A stretch of DNA of 45,348 nucleotides, taken from SIG603 sp044432645 (lineage in GTDB: Bacteria > Bacillota > Clostridia > Oscillospirales > Acutalibacteraceae). The DNA lies in assembly GCA_044432645.1 (NCBI GenBank), contig JAWXUM010000020.1, forward strand, positions 1 to 45,348. Reading direction: 5' to 3'. The notes beneath the pieces are model-generated. The model was not told the DNA's origin and ran no database searches. It saw nothing but the letters and a program-made list of their open reading frames with translations. A program made the translations under genes and the position numbers. Below are positions 1 to 9,600 of the stretch, in pieces; position 1 is the first letter of the stretch; the number at the start of each line of letters is the position of its first letter.

Positions 1-53
1 TTTTTTGCATTTGGCAAAATCTTGTTGTTTTTAGGTATTGAAGTTTCTTTCAT
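1..53 (-). CDS. 5' end of a gene running off the window (DUF559-like start)
   Basis: Only the first 17 codons are present, reading MKETSIPKNNKILPNAK. The ATG at 53-51 is preceded by a good ribosome-binding site (AAAGGTGG on the minus strand, about 8 nt upstream). The N-terminus resembles DUF559 proteins (very-short-patch-repair endonuclease-like), which often begin with a similar KILPNAK-like stretch. That is a memory-based resemblance on very few residues. It follows hsdS in the same direction, separated by a palindromic repeat, so it may belong to the same defence operon. An hsdR start is the alternative. Confidence 0.45.
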   Translation of the reverse strand, partial: MKETSIPKNNKILPNAK

Positions 54-74
54 TTTGATACCACCTTTCTTTTT

Positions 75-172
75 ACCCTCTCAGTCACTGCGGTGACAGC
101 TCTCCCAAAGGGAGAGCCAAGAGCCTCGCCCTTTGGGAGAGGTGGCATAGCGTAAGCTATGACGGAGAGGGT
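75..172. repeat. GC-rich palindromic intergenic repeat, copy 1
   Basis: A 98-bp element bounded by ACCCTCTC and GAGAGGGT, with internal inverted arms (CTCTCCC / GGGAGAG and GCATAGCG-TAAGCTATG). It lies between hsdS and the next gene. A near-identical copy lies at 3781-3880 and a shorter one inside hsdM at 2422-2473. It is clearly richer in GC than its surroundings. Similar CCCTCTC-CGTCACTGCGGTGAC elements are familiar as dispersed repeats in gut Clostridia genomes (from memory). Confidence 0.85.
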
Positions 173-180
173 GTTTCTCC

Positions 181-1347
181 TCATTCAAAATATTCTTGCA
201 TACGTTGTTTATATAAAGTTTCTAATTGTTCTAGTCCTTTTTGCATTTGCTCTTTCGTTTGCTCCACTTTTTCTACAAATTCTGCAAATTGGGTTTGTAA
301 AATTAGATTAGGAACAATAATTTTTATTTGCTTCATTGCACTAAGAACTAAATCCCTATTTGCAATCCCCTTTGTAAGTTGCTGTGATTGTTGATAACAA
401 TAACTTGAATTCAACATATTTTCAAAAAAAATCGGATTTAATATATTTTTTTCGAATTTTAACACGGCTAAATGTACCCAGTTACAAAAAACAACATCTG
501 TATCAATCACTTTAGCAATACCAGTTGTACCACCTTTAGAATATAATAAATCACCTTTTTCAGGTTTGGATTTTTTTGTATATTCGTAATAATCTTCTTC
601 AGTAATATATTTAGCATCTTCAAAACATATTTTACCATTAACAATATTACGGACAGATATAAAAGGTATTCCACTTAAAACATACTTTGGCGAAACATGA
701 GGACCATCTTTAACTGAAAAACAAGATTCTCCTATCGTTGAATTCTCCCACCTCTTTGGGTTGGTTACTGGGTCGCCGAACATTTCTGTGAATTTTGATT
801 TTATTAGTAAATCTAGTTTTTCTATTTGCATTTTACGTTTTGCAATTAACTCATTAATTTTATCAAGTTCATCAACAATTCTTTCTTGTTCTTCTAGTGG
901 AGGGAGTAGAACAGTAAATTTAGATGTTTGTTCTGCACTAATATTCGGCTGTGCACAACCATTTGCAATTTCTAATATATATTTTTTAAAACTATCACTG
1001 CTCATAACATAAAAAATATAAAAACCATTAACGTTATCCAAAGGTCTCAAGCATAAAACTCGCTGATTTATCAACATTTTTTCATCAGATTTATTAATTG
1101 CAAGTTTTCCAATAGTAGCACCTGACATAGCCATTAATATATCATTTTTAAGTATTCTAAAACGTTTATTTGTGTTCCAAAAACTTTCATCATAACAAAT
1201 TTTATTATCTACAATCACACCATTGTTAGTTATATTACCTATTCTAATTACAGGAATTTTATTTTGTATAAATAAATCTGATTTAAAAGCATATCCCCCT
1301 ATAAGTTCACAAACTTCCCCCAACTTCACCATTTCCCATTTACTCAT
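181..1347 (-). CDS. hsdS: Type I restriction-modification specificity subunit HsdS
   Basis: This 388-residue protein has the classic HsdS layout. A first target-recognition domain covers about residues 1-150. A conserved coiled-coil spacer follows (LPPLEEQERIVDELDKI, then a lysine-rich helix to about 190). A second recognition domain starts with NPKRWENSTIGE, and a C-terminal helix follows (QTQFAEFVEKVEQ to the end). It sets the DNA sequence recognised by the HsdM methyltransferase. The ATG at 1347 overlaps the end of the Bro-N gene by 8 nt, indicating translational coupling. Two recognition domains are intact, so the subunit should be functional. The target sequence cannot be predicted from reading alone. 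Confidence 0.93.
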   Translation of the reverse strand: MSKWEMVKLGEVCELIGGYAFKSDLFIQNKIPVIRIGNITNNGVIVDNKICYDESFWNTNKRFRILKNDILMAMSGATIGKLAINKSDEKMLINQRVLCLRPLDNVNGFYIFYVMSSDSFKKYILEIANGCAQPNISAEQTSKFTVLLPPLEEQERIVDELDKINELIAKRKMQIEKLDLLIKSKFTEMFGDPVTNPKRWENSTIGESCFSVKDGPHVSPKYVLSGIPFISVRNIVNGKICFEDAKYITEEDYYEYTKKSKPEKGDLLYSKGGTTGIAKVIDTDVVFCNWVHLAVLKFEKNILNPIFFENMLNSSYCYQQSQQLTKGIANRDLVLSAMKQIKIIVPNLILQTQFAEFVEKVEQTKEQMQKGLEQLETLYKQRMQEYFE

Positions 1348-2185
1348 CTAAATCACCATCTTCGATTACATTGATTTGTTTTGAATTTGAGGAAGAAATA
1401 ACTGATTTTCCTGTTTGATTTTCTATGTTATCTCTTGCATTTTTCGCAACTGAACCACCACGCAATGCTACACTTTTGCTTTCTTGAAAGCCTTGTGGCT
1501 TTTCTGCTTTTGAAATCTCTGTTGTTGTCACCTCAGCCAACATATTCAAGACTAGCTCCATATTATTCATGTTATCACGCAAATTTTCTTTTTTAAGGTT
1601 TTTATGTTTTTTATATTCTTTTGCAGTCATTCCACTCCATGCTTTGGAAATTTCGTTGGTTAAAATTGCATATTCTCGCCCCTCTTTAACACCACTTTTT
1701 CTCCACTCATCTGTAAGTTCTTTACGCATTTCTATGGTTTTAAGCCTTTGGTTTATCCAACTTTCGCTATATCCCTTTTGTCTATATGTATTTACAGCTC
1801 TATTTATAGCAAGTTCAGGGTCGGCAATTTCGTCTAACCTTTCACTGCCAACTAATGCAAGCCACATTTTAAATGGTTCAGCTTTTGGCGACGGAATAGA
1901 TTGAATAATTCGCAATAGTCCTTTTGTGTCAGCTACATCGGTTAATCTGTTTTTTCCATCACTAGCAACCATTTTCAACTGACTACAATTTGTAGTCAGT
2001 TCGGATCCTTCTTTTTTTAATCTAGTTTTTAGAACGCTCCAGTATTTACTTGCTCTCCTTTGATCAGGTTGATCTGTCAAAACTTCGCATACATCTACTA
2101 TGCTAAAAAACCATTCCTCTTTTTCGTCATCCCAATGAGTTCGTATTTTTTTATCTTCAAATAATTTCAAACTGTTATTTTCCAT
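1340..2185 (-). CDS. Bro-N domain protein inside the hsd operon
   Basis: This 281-residue protein carries an N-terminal Bro-N/antirepressor-type domain (about residues 8-115, with HWDDEKEEWFFSIVDVCEVL and later LLRIIQSIPSPKAEPFKMWL). The second half resembles DinD/phage-antirepressor relatives (SWINQRLKTIEMRKELTDEW and the NEISKAWSGMTAKEYKKHK region). The C-terminus is low-complexity and probably disordered. Bro-N proteins bind DNA and are common in phages and in type I RM operons; their role there is not established. The start codon overlaps the hsdM stop (TAATG) and the end overlaps hsdS, so all three are one coupled unit. A regulator or DNA-damage-response partner is possible. Confidence 0.8.
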   Translation of the reverse strand: MENNSLKLFEDKKIRTHWDDEKEEWFFSIVDVCEVLTDQPDQRRASKYWSVLKTRLKKEGSELTTNCSQLKMVASDGKNRLTDVADTKGLLRIIQSIPSPKAEPFKMWLALVGSERLDEIADPELAINRAVNTYRQKGYSESWINQRLKTIEMRKELTDEWRKSGVKEGREYAILTNEISKAWSGMTAKEYKKHKNLKKENLRDNMNNMELVLNMLAEVTTTEISKAEKPQGFQESKSVALRGGSVAKNARDNIENQTGKSVISSSNSKQINVIEDGDLDE

Positions 2186-3759
2186 TATATGTTCTCCATT
2201 TTAAGCTCTAGTTCTGCAAGTCCTTTTGTTATCTCGGTTTCTAGGGTTTTAATTTCTTTTAGTATTTCTGCTGTTGGTGGGTATTCTTCTGGGATGTATT
2301 CGGTTTTTTTGTATTTATTAATCGACAAATCGTAGCCGTTTTCTACAATTTCTGCCTTTGGAACAAAGAAAGATTTTTCGGTTCTTGCTCGGTCTATTTC
2401 TGAGCAAACACTACTCTCGTTCGCCCTCTCCGTCACTGCGGTGACACCTCTCCCAACGGGAGAGGCGGGGGTTTCTCTTGTTTTAAATCTGTTTATAATA
2501 TCTGGTATGTCGTTTTCGGTTATTTGATTTCTTTTATCATCAAGGGAAAAACCGTCGCTTTCCATGTTATAAAACCAAACATTATCCGTGCCACCGTAGT
2601 TAGTTTTTGTAAAAATCAAAATTCCAGTAGAAACACCAGCGTATGGCTTGAAAACTCCACTTGGCATTGAAATTATAGCTTCTAGTTTATGATTTTCGAT
2701 AATCTCTTTTCTAATATCTTTATGAGCTTTAGACGAGCCAAAAAGCACACCATCAGGCACGATAACTGCACATCTGCCACCAATTTTCAACATTCTAATC
2801 ATAAGAGCCAAAAACAAAAGTTCTGTTTTTTTAGTCTTGCAAACTTTTAATATATCGGCTGAAACTGTGTCTGCATCAAGGCTACCTTTGAAAGGTGGGT
2901 TTGCCAAAATTAGGGAATATTTTTCTTTGTCTTGGTTTTGGTCGGAAAGGCTGTCACGATATTCAATATATGGGTTGTCCACTCCGTGGGTCATCATGTT
3001 CATTGCACCAATACGAAGCATGGTTCTGTCCATATCGTAACCGAAAAACATATTATTCATGTAGTGGTCTTTTTTCGATTTATTAAAGAAAATTTCTTCC
3101 TTGTTATTCTCTTTAAGATATTCACCACTTGCAACCAAAAAGCCACTAGTTCCACAAGCTGGGTCACAGATTGTATCATCTGCTTGAGGTTGCATCATTT
3201 CAACCATCATTTTAATAATGTGTCTAGGAGTTCTAAACTGCCCATTTATGCCAGACTGTGCGATTTTTGAAAGTAGATATTCGTAAGTGTCGCCTTTTGT
3301 GTCGCTACCACTAAGCTGTGCCATAAGTTTATAGACTTCATCAAGTGAGTCAATAACTTTGGAAAGAAGTAGGGGAGTGGGGATTTTGAAAATTGCATCG
3401 TCCATGTATTTTGAATAAGCACTGTTTTTGTCGCTGTGCAAAGTTTTAATGAAAGGAAAAACCCATTCTTGCATAACAGAATACATTCGACCAGCTTCAA
3501 AATCGTGGAAAACCGACCATTTAAGCTGTTGACCGTCAACTTCTCGCTCGCCTACCATAACTTTATCTGTGAAAATACTGCTATATGGCAAACCAAGCAT
3601 TGCACTTTCTTTTGACTTCAAATTGTCAGAGTCGTCAAGGTCACGAATAAACATAAGGTATGTGATTTGCTCCACAACATCAAGTGGATTTACAAGCCCA
3701 CCTGCTGCGAATATATCCCAAAGACTATCTATTTTATTTTTAATTTCACCTGTTATCAT
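2185..3759 (-). CDS. hsdM: Type I restriction-modification DNA methyltransferase HsdM
   Basis: This 524-residue N6-adenine methyltransferase has the SAM-binding motif DPACGTSGF near residue 200 and the catalytic motif NPPF near residue 286. The N-terminal helical domain lies at about 1-160. The ATG at 3759 follows AAAGGAG. It forms the modification core with HsdS. The reading frame contains a palindromic repeat insertion around residues 429-446 (translated as TPASPVGRGVTAVTE), in the linker before the conserved C-terminal segment FFVPKAEIVENGYDLSINKYKK. The frame stays open, so the insertion is probably tolerated. No hsdR is present in this window; it may lie beyond coordinate 1. Confidence 0.93.
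   Translation of the reverse strand: MITGEIKNKIDSLWDIFAAGGLVNPLDVVEQITYLMFIRDLDDSDNLKSKESAMLGLPYSSIFTDKVMVGEREVDGQQLKWSVFHDFEAGRMYSVMQEWVFPFIKTLHSDKNSAYSKYMDDAIFKIPTPLLLSKVIDSLDEVYKLMAQLSGSDTKGDTYEYLLSKIAQSGINGQFRTPRHIIKMMVEMMQPQADDTICDPACGTSGFLVASGEYLKENNKEEIFFNKSKKDHYMNNMFFGYDMDRTMLRIGAMNMMTHGVDNPYIEYRDSLSDQNQDKEKYSLILANPPFKGSLDADTVSADILKVCKTKKTELLFLALMIRMLKIGGRCAVIVPDGVLFGSSKAHKDIRKEIIENHKLEAIISMPSGVFKPYAGVSTGILIFTKTNYGGTDNVWFYNMESDGFSLDDKRNQITENDIPDIINRFKTRETPASPVGRGVTAVTERANESSVCSEIDRARTEKSFFVPKAEIVENGYDLSINKYKKTEYIPEEYPPTAEILKEIKTLETEITKGLAELELKMENI
2422..2473. repeat. Palindromic repeat copy 3, inside hsdM
   Basis: This is a shortened member of the family at 75-172 and 3781-3880. It shares the CCCTCTC-CGTCACTGCGGTGACA core and has complementary CCTCTCCC / GGGAGAGG arms. 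It lies within the hsdM coding sequence and is translated in frame, adding about 17 residues near the C-terminus. Confidence 0.8.
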
Positions 3760-3780
3760 TTTAATTCTCCTTTTATTTTT

Positions 3781-3880
3781 ACCCTCTCAGTCACTGCGGT
3801 GACAGCTCTCCCGAGGGGAGAGCCAGAGTTGCCTCGCCCTTTGGGAGAGGTGGCATAGCGTAAGCTATGACGGAGAGGGT
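3781..3880. repeat. GC-rich palindromic intergenic repeat, copy 2
   Basis: A 100-bp element nearly identical to the one at 75-172, with the same ACCCTCTC...GAGAGGGT ends. It separates fic from hsdM. It fills almost the entire gap, so no separate hsdM promoter is obvious; the repeat may act as an RNA structure within the transcript. Confidence 0.85.
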
Positions 3881-3884
3881 GTTT

Positions 3885-4937
3885 TTATTCCCTATTCCAT
3901 ATATATTTGGTGTATCTTCCACCACCGATTTTTATAATCTTGTCATTTTTAACTAAGTCGTTTAGCGTACGCTGAATTGTTGTGTCGCTAATATCAGGGC
4001 ATTTTTCTATAATTTCCCTTTTTGTAATTTTCCCCAAGGTTTGCTTGATAACTTCGGCAATTCTCTCTGGTTTCGAGTAACCTTTGGTAATCATCACATC
4101 AACACGGCTTTCAAAATCTCTGTAAGCTGCAACAATTACACCCAACATATATCTAACAAATGGTGCGTAATCATTTTCGCTTTCGTGCCAATTTTCAGAG
4201 CTTGTTTGAAGCACTTCGTAATAAGTTTCTTTGCTTTGCTCAATGATTTTTTCTATACTAATATATTTACCAACAATAAAGTCAGAACGATATAACAAAA
4301 GCAAAGTCAAAAGTCTGCTCATTCTACCGTTGCCGTCATTAAATGGGTGTATGCACAAAAAATCCAAGATAAACATAGGAATTATCAGCAGTGAATTCAC
4401 CTTGCCAGTGCTTATAATTTGGTCATAGGCATCGCAAAGCTCAAGAATAGCGTCAGGTGTTTCCCAAGAATGAACAGGCTGAAAACGAACTTTTTTTGTG
4501 CCGTCTGTGAGTTCTTCGGCAATAATATTATCGGATGTTTTATAATTCCCACCAAAACCGTGGCCACTATATTTATATAAATCTCTATGAAGTTGCAAAA
4601 TCATACTAGGCTTTACAGGGATATAATCGTGATTTTCGTGTATCGTGGCAAGCACATCACGGTAACCAGCAATCTCCTGTTCATCTCTTGATTTTGGGGT
4701 GGTTTTATCCATTGCAATAAGTTTCAAGCGTTCATTAGAAGTGTAAATTCCCTCAATTTTATTAGAAGCCTCGGTGCTTTGGATTTTTGCAATTTCTAAC
4801 AAAGAAGTAAGAGTGTCGGCTTTTTGCTCGATAAATAAAGACTGCTTGCCCTTAAACTCGTGTATCTGTGTCAAAAGTGCCACTATATCAGGAGTAATCA
4901 ATTTCTCCCATTTGTTTTCATAATTGTAATTTCTCAT
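3885..4937 (-). CDS. Fic-family protein AMP-transferase
   Basis: This 350-residue protein carries the canonical Fic core HPFNDGNGRMSR around residues 196-207, where the histidine is catalytic and the GNGR loop binds ATP phosphates. An inhibitory-helix motif of the S-x-x-x-E-G type (SNKIEG, about residues 57-62) precedes the core, so this is a class II self-inhibited Fic. The C-terminus (from about 285) is a winged-helix-like domain (KITKREIIEKCPDISDTTIQ). Known relatives transfer AMP or other NMPs onto hydroxyl side chains of targets. It lies upstream of hsdM in the same direction and likely leads the operon. Its promoter is framed by an inverted repeat to which the C-terminal domain could bind (inference). 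Confidence 0.9.
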   Translation of the reverse strand: MRNYNYENKWEKLITPDIVALLTQIHEFKGKQSLFIEQKADTLTSLLEIAKIQSTEASNKIEGIYTSNERLKLIAMDKTTPKSRDEQEIAGYRDVLATIHENHDYIPVKPSMILQLHRDLYKYSGHGFGGNYKTSDNIIAEELTDGTKKVRFQPVHSWETPDAILELCDAYDQIISTGKVNSLLIIPMFILDFLCIHPFNDGNGRMSRLLTLLLLYRSDFIVGKYISIEKIIEQSKETYYEVLQTSSENWHESENDYAPFVRYMLGVIVAAYRDFESRVDVMITKGYSKPERIAEVIKQTLGKITKREIIEKCPDISDTTIQRTLNDLVKNDKIIKIGGGRYTKYIWNRE

Positions 4938-4972
4938 TATTTCACCTTTAATTTAGTCATTTTATTGTTTTT

Positions 4973-5025
4973 GACTTAATTAAATAATACTATAAAAAGT
5001 AGAAAAAGTCAAGTTTAATTAAGTC
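4973..5025 (-). promoter_or_regulatory. fic promoter flanked by an inverted repeat
   Basis: On the minus strand, TTGACT (5012-5007), a 17-nt spacer and TATTAT (4989-4984) form a strong core promoter. It is flanked by a perfect 12-bp inverted repeat, GACTTAATTAAA / TTTAATTAAGTC, at 4973-4984 and 5014-5025. One arm covers the -10 edge and start-site side, the other lies just upstream of -35. This is a plausible operator for an autorepressor. Confidence 0.6.
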
Positions 5026-5059
5026 TTTTTTCACGTTATGACTAAATTGATTGTTCCAA

Positions 5060-5093
5060 GACAAAAATAAAAACCATAGGAAAAATCCTATGG
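5060..5093 (-). terminator. Rho-independent terminator (minus strand)
   Basis: A perfect 8-bp stem CCATAGGA-AAAA-TCCTATGG (5074-5093) is followed on the minus strand by TTTTTATTTTTGT. It would end transcription of the small minus-strand ORF upstream and insulate it from fic. Confidence 0.8.
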
Positions 5094-5177
5094 CATGAAT
5101 TTTAAATTTTGTTATTAATCGTGTAATTTCGACCCTATATTGACCTAAAATGTGATAAAATTCATTGGATTTATGTG

Positions 5178-5348
5178 TCAAAAAAATTCAATTTTGCCAA
5201 TAAAATATATAGTCTGCTCATCTTCACCCACCACACAACCATCTTCATATAGGTTGACCGATATTTCGGTGTTTTCCAAAAGTTCCTTGTTATACTGAAT
5301 TAGAAACGATTTCACCTCTTGTGCCAGCAGTTCATTGGTATTGTACAT
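5178..5348 (-). CDS. Possible small acidic protein, unknown
   Basis: A 56-residue ORF starting MYNTNELLAQEVKSFL and ending YFIGKIEFF. It has a plausible amphipathic helix followed by acidic beta-like segments. A GTG at 5366 would extend it by six residues; neither start has a clear ribosome-binding site. A good minus-strand terminator lies about 85 bp downstream, which supports a transcription unit here. It could equally be the tail of a decayed gene. No family recognised. Confidence 0.3.
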   Translation of the reverse strand: MYNTNELLAQEVKSFLIQYNKELLENTEISVNLYEDGCVVGEDEQTIYFIGKIEFF

Positions 5349-5366
5349 ATCAAAACACCAACGCAC

Positions 5367-5611
5367 ATAATGGGCTTATTTATTCCTTTTTGTAAAGAAT
5401 TTTATTGTTATTTTCAAGTTTATTTACATTTTAATCTCTAATTCTATAAAAAGTTATTATTGCGTTTTTGTAGTCACTATCTTGATTTTGTGTTACCACT
5501 TTTAGCACTGTATTAATATTCGTATCTTTTAGTTTCTTGATTAAAAAGACAGAATTTTCATTTTTTATATAGTTATTATACCATATATCCAACAATTTGG
5601 GTGCAGTTCAT
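5367..5611. other. Non-coding, AT-rich gap
   Basis: No convincing ORF, hairpin terminator or promoter was seen. It separates the small ORF from the recombinase remnant. Confidence 0.5.
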
Positions 5612-5760
5612 TTTTAAACTGATGGCTTTTCTTATATCTTACGCTGCGAGCATTACCATAAAACTTCCTACTGGTATGCCTAAATCTTCGGTTTTGGTTG
5701 GGAGTGGTGGGTATTTGTATTGTTTGATTATTTGGTTTAGTTTTGGAAAATCTTCGCATA
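5612..5760. repeat. Direct repeat copy 1 (recombinase 3' end)
   Basis: This segment matches 25691-25893 almost base for base, starting at TTTTAAACTGATGGC. The match includes the last codons of a recombinase gene and the flanking sequence after its stop. Relative to the second copy it lacks 54 bp (18 codons) near 5733. The two copies are in the same orientation about 20 kb apart. Confidence 0.85.
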
Positions 5761-6223
5761 GTAGGATAAATCCGTCAGCTATCGGTTTGAAAATTAATGG
5801 GTAACTTAACACATCATCTGTCATGTCGGTTGGTGCATCGTAAATATTTTCCATGAGTGCCATGACTTTTCTTTTATGTTCGTCAAGGCAGTGTGCATAG
5901 GTGTCGAGTGTGAACGATACAGAAAAATGCACTAGTATCATTAACAGCGTTTTCGAGTCCATTCCTTGCTCTAAGGCTCTAGTTGCGAATGTGTGTCTGA
6001 GCGCATGGAATGTGAAGTGACCACAGTTTAGCTCTTTTAACATTCTGTCGTAATGGTCTTTCACTGTGCGTGGCTCAATATATTTTCCAAGTTCGTTCGT
6101 GACTACAAATCCTGTATCTTCATAGACTGAACTAGCGATTATCGCATCGTTTTTCTGAATTTGTTTCCACTGTTTTAGCTCATTTACTGCTGTTGGATGT
6201 AGTGGAATAATTCGTTTTGAGTT
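5639..6223 (-). pseudogene. Truncated tyrosine recombinase (phage/ICE integrase)
   Basis: The catalytic half of a tyrosine recombinase is readable: HALRHTFATRALEQG (catalytic H-x-x-R), ILVHFSVSFTLDTYAH (second histidine and the nucleophilic tyrosine in DTYAH). In-frame homology continues upstream (RIIPLHPTAVNELKQW, then TNELGKYIEPRTV) to a TAA at 6224-6226. No start codon or N-terminal arm-binding domain is found. The gene has lost its 5' half and is probably inactive. The usual GHSS motif reads VHFS, a further sign of decay. It is a remnant of an integrative element. Confidence 0.82.
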
Positions 6224-6545
6224 TTAAGCTTAACTGTGCCTATTGCATGACTGTAATGATTTGTTATAGTGAAGAACAAGCAACTGATATTGCAAACTGC
6301 GAAACAATTATCATTACATATATTCAAGAAATGGCAACTGCATTTATTACAGGAAAATTCAAATAAGAAGTAATAGAAATAATGCTATGAGAAAAACTTA
6401 ATTATGGGAAACAGAAAGGTGATTTAACATAAACAGTCATGGTTGAATACAAAGTTGGGAAAGGATATATCACGAAGAAAGAGCAGAAGGATTTAATATT
6501 GAACGATGAGGACGAAGTATAAACATAGCGTTTCCTTTCTGTTAG
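6224..6545 (+). pseudogene. Decayed DNA with the tail of a solute-binding protein
   Basis: A 36-codon frame at 6256-6366 ends ETIIITYIQEMATAFITGKF, which resembles the C-terminal helix of family 1 carbohydrate-binding lipoproteins (typically a TYV-EM-AKFITGE pattern). A second fragment near 6439-6522 reads VEYKVGKGYITKKEQKD. Neither has a complete gene around it. The stretch looks like a junction of several deletions between the recombinase remnant and the surface protein. Confidence 0.4.
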
Positions 6546-6628
6546 AAATATCAAAACTTGCAAGAAACACATATTACTATCACATTAAAGACAGATACCG
6601 ATCCCTTATCACTGCTTAATTATTTAAT

Positions 6629-9600
6629 TTGTACTATGATTCAGACAAATTAGAGTTGATTAGCGGTGCTGTGAATGAAGATATGGAGGATTATGCCGAT
6701 TTTAATGGTGCACTTTCCGATAGCTCGGCAAGGGCTACCTATATAAATACTTCTAAAAAATCTACGATTTTTAGCACTGAAGACTATACACATTTGACTT
6801 TAGAATTCAAAGCTACAGCTATTGGTGATGCGGCTGTTTATATAGAATATGATTCTGAAGATGTTTGGTGGATTGAAGATATATATTCAACAGAATTTAA
6901 TTCGGTCACATTCGACATAGCTAATGCTTCCATTGAAATAACAGATGAAATAGATGCTGTTGAAATCAAGGGTAGCATTACTACTCCTACTAAAAATGGC
7001 ACAGATACTTCAAGTCTTACAGGCGACAATGTAGATGTTGTCGTTACATGGTCACCTAGTTTAACTGGTGGTACATTCGTTTCTAACACAGAATATACTG
7101 CTAAAGTTACTGTTTCGGCAGATGATTACTACAGTTTTGCCTCAAACGCTTCTGTTACATATGACGGTTTTAATTTCACACAAATTGGTGATGATTATGT
7201 AGCTGAAAAAACATTTGATGCTACTGATGATAAAGCTGTGACTGGTGTAGAAATAACTACTAACCCAACTACAACTACTTATACAGCTGGTGATTCTTTT
7301 GACCCAACAGGCATGACTGTTGAAGTAACATATGACGACGGCACAACAGATAGTGGTTACAAAGATTACACTGTTTCTTACCAAGGCGGCAGTTATTTCT
7401 TAAATGGTGATACAATTGTTACAATTACAGCTGGCAATTACACTGACACAGTGAATGTTTCAGTAAGCGGCAAAACTCCAACTGAAAGTTTGTTTGAAGT
7501 AGGAACAACTTCTACTAGTTATACTGGTCAAGACCAATATGAAGATATTATAGATTCTATTTCATTAAGCGAAGATGAAACAGCAATTGGTAATGTGGAT
7601 TATACAGTTTACAAGGACGGCTCTAAGGTAAATGGAATAGTAGAAGTCGGTTCTTATACTATACAAGCAAAAGTTACTGGCGGTAACATGTACGCTTTAG
7701 CAAGTTCAATTGAAATTGGTACAGTAACTGTTAATACAAAAGCTATTACAGAATCTGACTTTGTAATAGACACTAGCGACAAAGAATATACAGGTTTACA
7801 AATTACACCAACTGTTACTCCAAACACACTTGGTGCACAGGACTATACTGTAAATTATGGTGAGAATGTAAATGTTTCAACAGGCGGAACAATTACTATC
7901 GAAGGTAAAGGCAATTACAGCGGATCAGTTATAAAAAATTTCACCATAACTCCAATAGTTTTAACAGCAGATGATTTATCATATACAGGTGATGTAACAA
8001 AAATATACGACGGCGACACAACTTCGATTGTTGATGAAGTAATTGTAACAACTGTTGGAGGACTATATGTTTCTGGTACAACAGTTTATAATTCTGCCAA
8101 TGTAGATGATGCAGATACAGCTACATTTACAGCCGAAAGTCTAAAGGACTTCGAAAGTGGAAATTACGTTTTAGCTGACGATGTGAAATTAGATATAGAA
8201 GCTAGCATTACACCTTATACAGCTGTTGAGAATTTCACAGATATAGCAGCTTCTGTTATAAGCGGGGACGGTACATTTCCCAGTGTTAACATCGGTGGTG
8301 TGGGTACTGATACTGCTACTGGTGATATCGTTTATACTTATAATAGCGAAACAAAAACATATGCCGAAATTAAGGAAGAGTTGGCAAAACTTGAAGCAGA
8401 TGAGGAAGCTGAAGTAAGCTACACATTTACAGGTACAGGCAACTACGCAGGTGCATATGTAACTGGAACTATCGATATTACAATTGTAGATATCGAGTTC
8501 AAAGTAGACGGTGCTACAGCAACTGCTGACAACGCACTTGTTATTTCAGAAAGCCCAACATACGGCAATACATGGACAGACATATTAAGCATAAATGAGA
8601 TTGAAGCAACCGTTCTTGAATATTCCGACAATTCAACAGGCGAATATTCTTTAAATGTTACAGGAACACCATCTGCTGGTGAACAAACAGTACAAGTTTT
8701 ATACAGCGGTACAGTAAACGGTATGAACTATTCTAATGTTGTTGTATTGTCAACTACAATTGAAGTTGCAGCAAAAACTTTAACAGTTTCCGATTTAGAA
8801 TATACAGGCAATATAACAAAAACATACGACGGCACAACTGTGGGCACAAATGTATTTGTAAATATAAAAGATAGCTCATTAGTTGGTGACGACACAGTTA
8901 ATACAATAGAAGCTACTGTAAGCTATAACAGTGCAGATGTTAACAATGCAAATACTGCTGCTTTGACAACACTAGACACTGTTTCTAGTGCAAATTATAC
9001 TTTAGATACAGGTTTAGTATTATCTGAATCAGCAAGCATTACAGCTAAAACAATAACAGTTGATATCAACTCAATTGATTCTGTAGAGTATGATGGTACT
9101 GCAAAAGAACCATCAATAACTGTTATGTATGGTGACGATGAACTTTCATCAAGAGATTATACAGTATCATACGACAACAATATAAATGTTACAACTACTG
9201 CAAGTGTAACAGTTTCAGATGTTTCTGGTAGCAACTATGCATTTACAGATACAACTGAGTATTTTGAAATAACTAAAGTAGATTATACAGGCACAAAAGA
9301 GGCAGAAACTTCTGTAAAATATGGTAACTCAGGCACATTAGATATCGCATCTATTTTACCAGAGGGTGCTGTTTTAGGCGACATAAGCGTAGATACAATC
9401 GCATCTATGGCAACTACACCAACTTTAAGCGGTACAGTTTTAAGTTATGAATTTATCGACGATTCAAATATTATCGGTAATCAAGTGGTAATTACTGTTC
9501 CTGTTACAAGCACAACAAATTTCAGTGCTTACGATATTACAGTGACAATAATAATTACTGACAAAGACAATAGAGATGACTTTGTTTTTGAAAATGCTCA

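Noticed and set aside
2837..3539. Several overlapping ORFs antisense or out of frame to hsdM
   Set aside because: They are shadows of hsdM, have no ribosome-binding sites and no recognisable protein features.
75..3880. The three palindromic elements as a CRISPR array
   Set aside because: Copies are about 100 bp, far apart, with genes between; there are no short regular spacers and no cas genes.
4990..5181. 63-codon minus-strand ORF
   Set aside because: It runs across the rho-independent terminator and the fic promoter, and has no ribosome-binding site.
5565..5804. Small ORFs on both strands over the recombinase tail
   Set aside because: They occur again as shadows of the repeated tail and do not continue into any gene.
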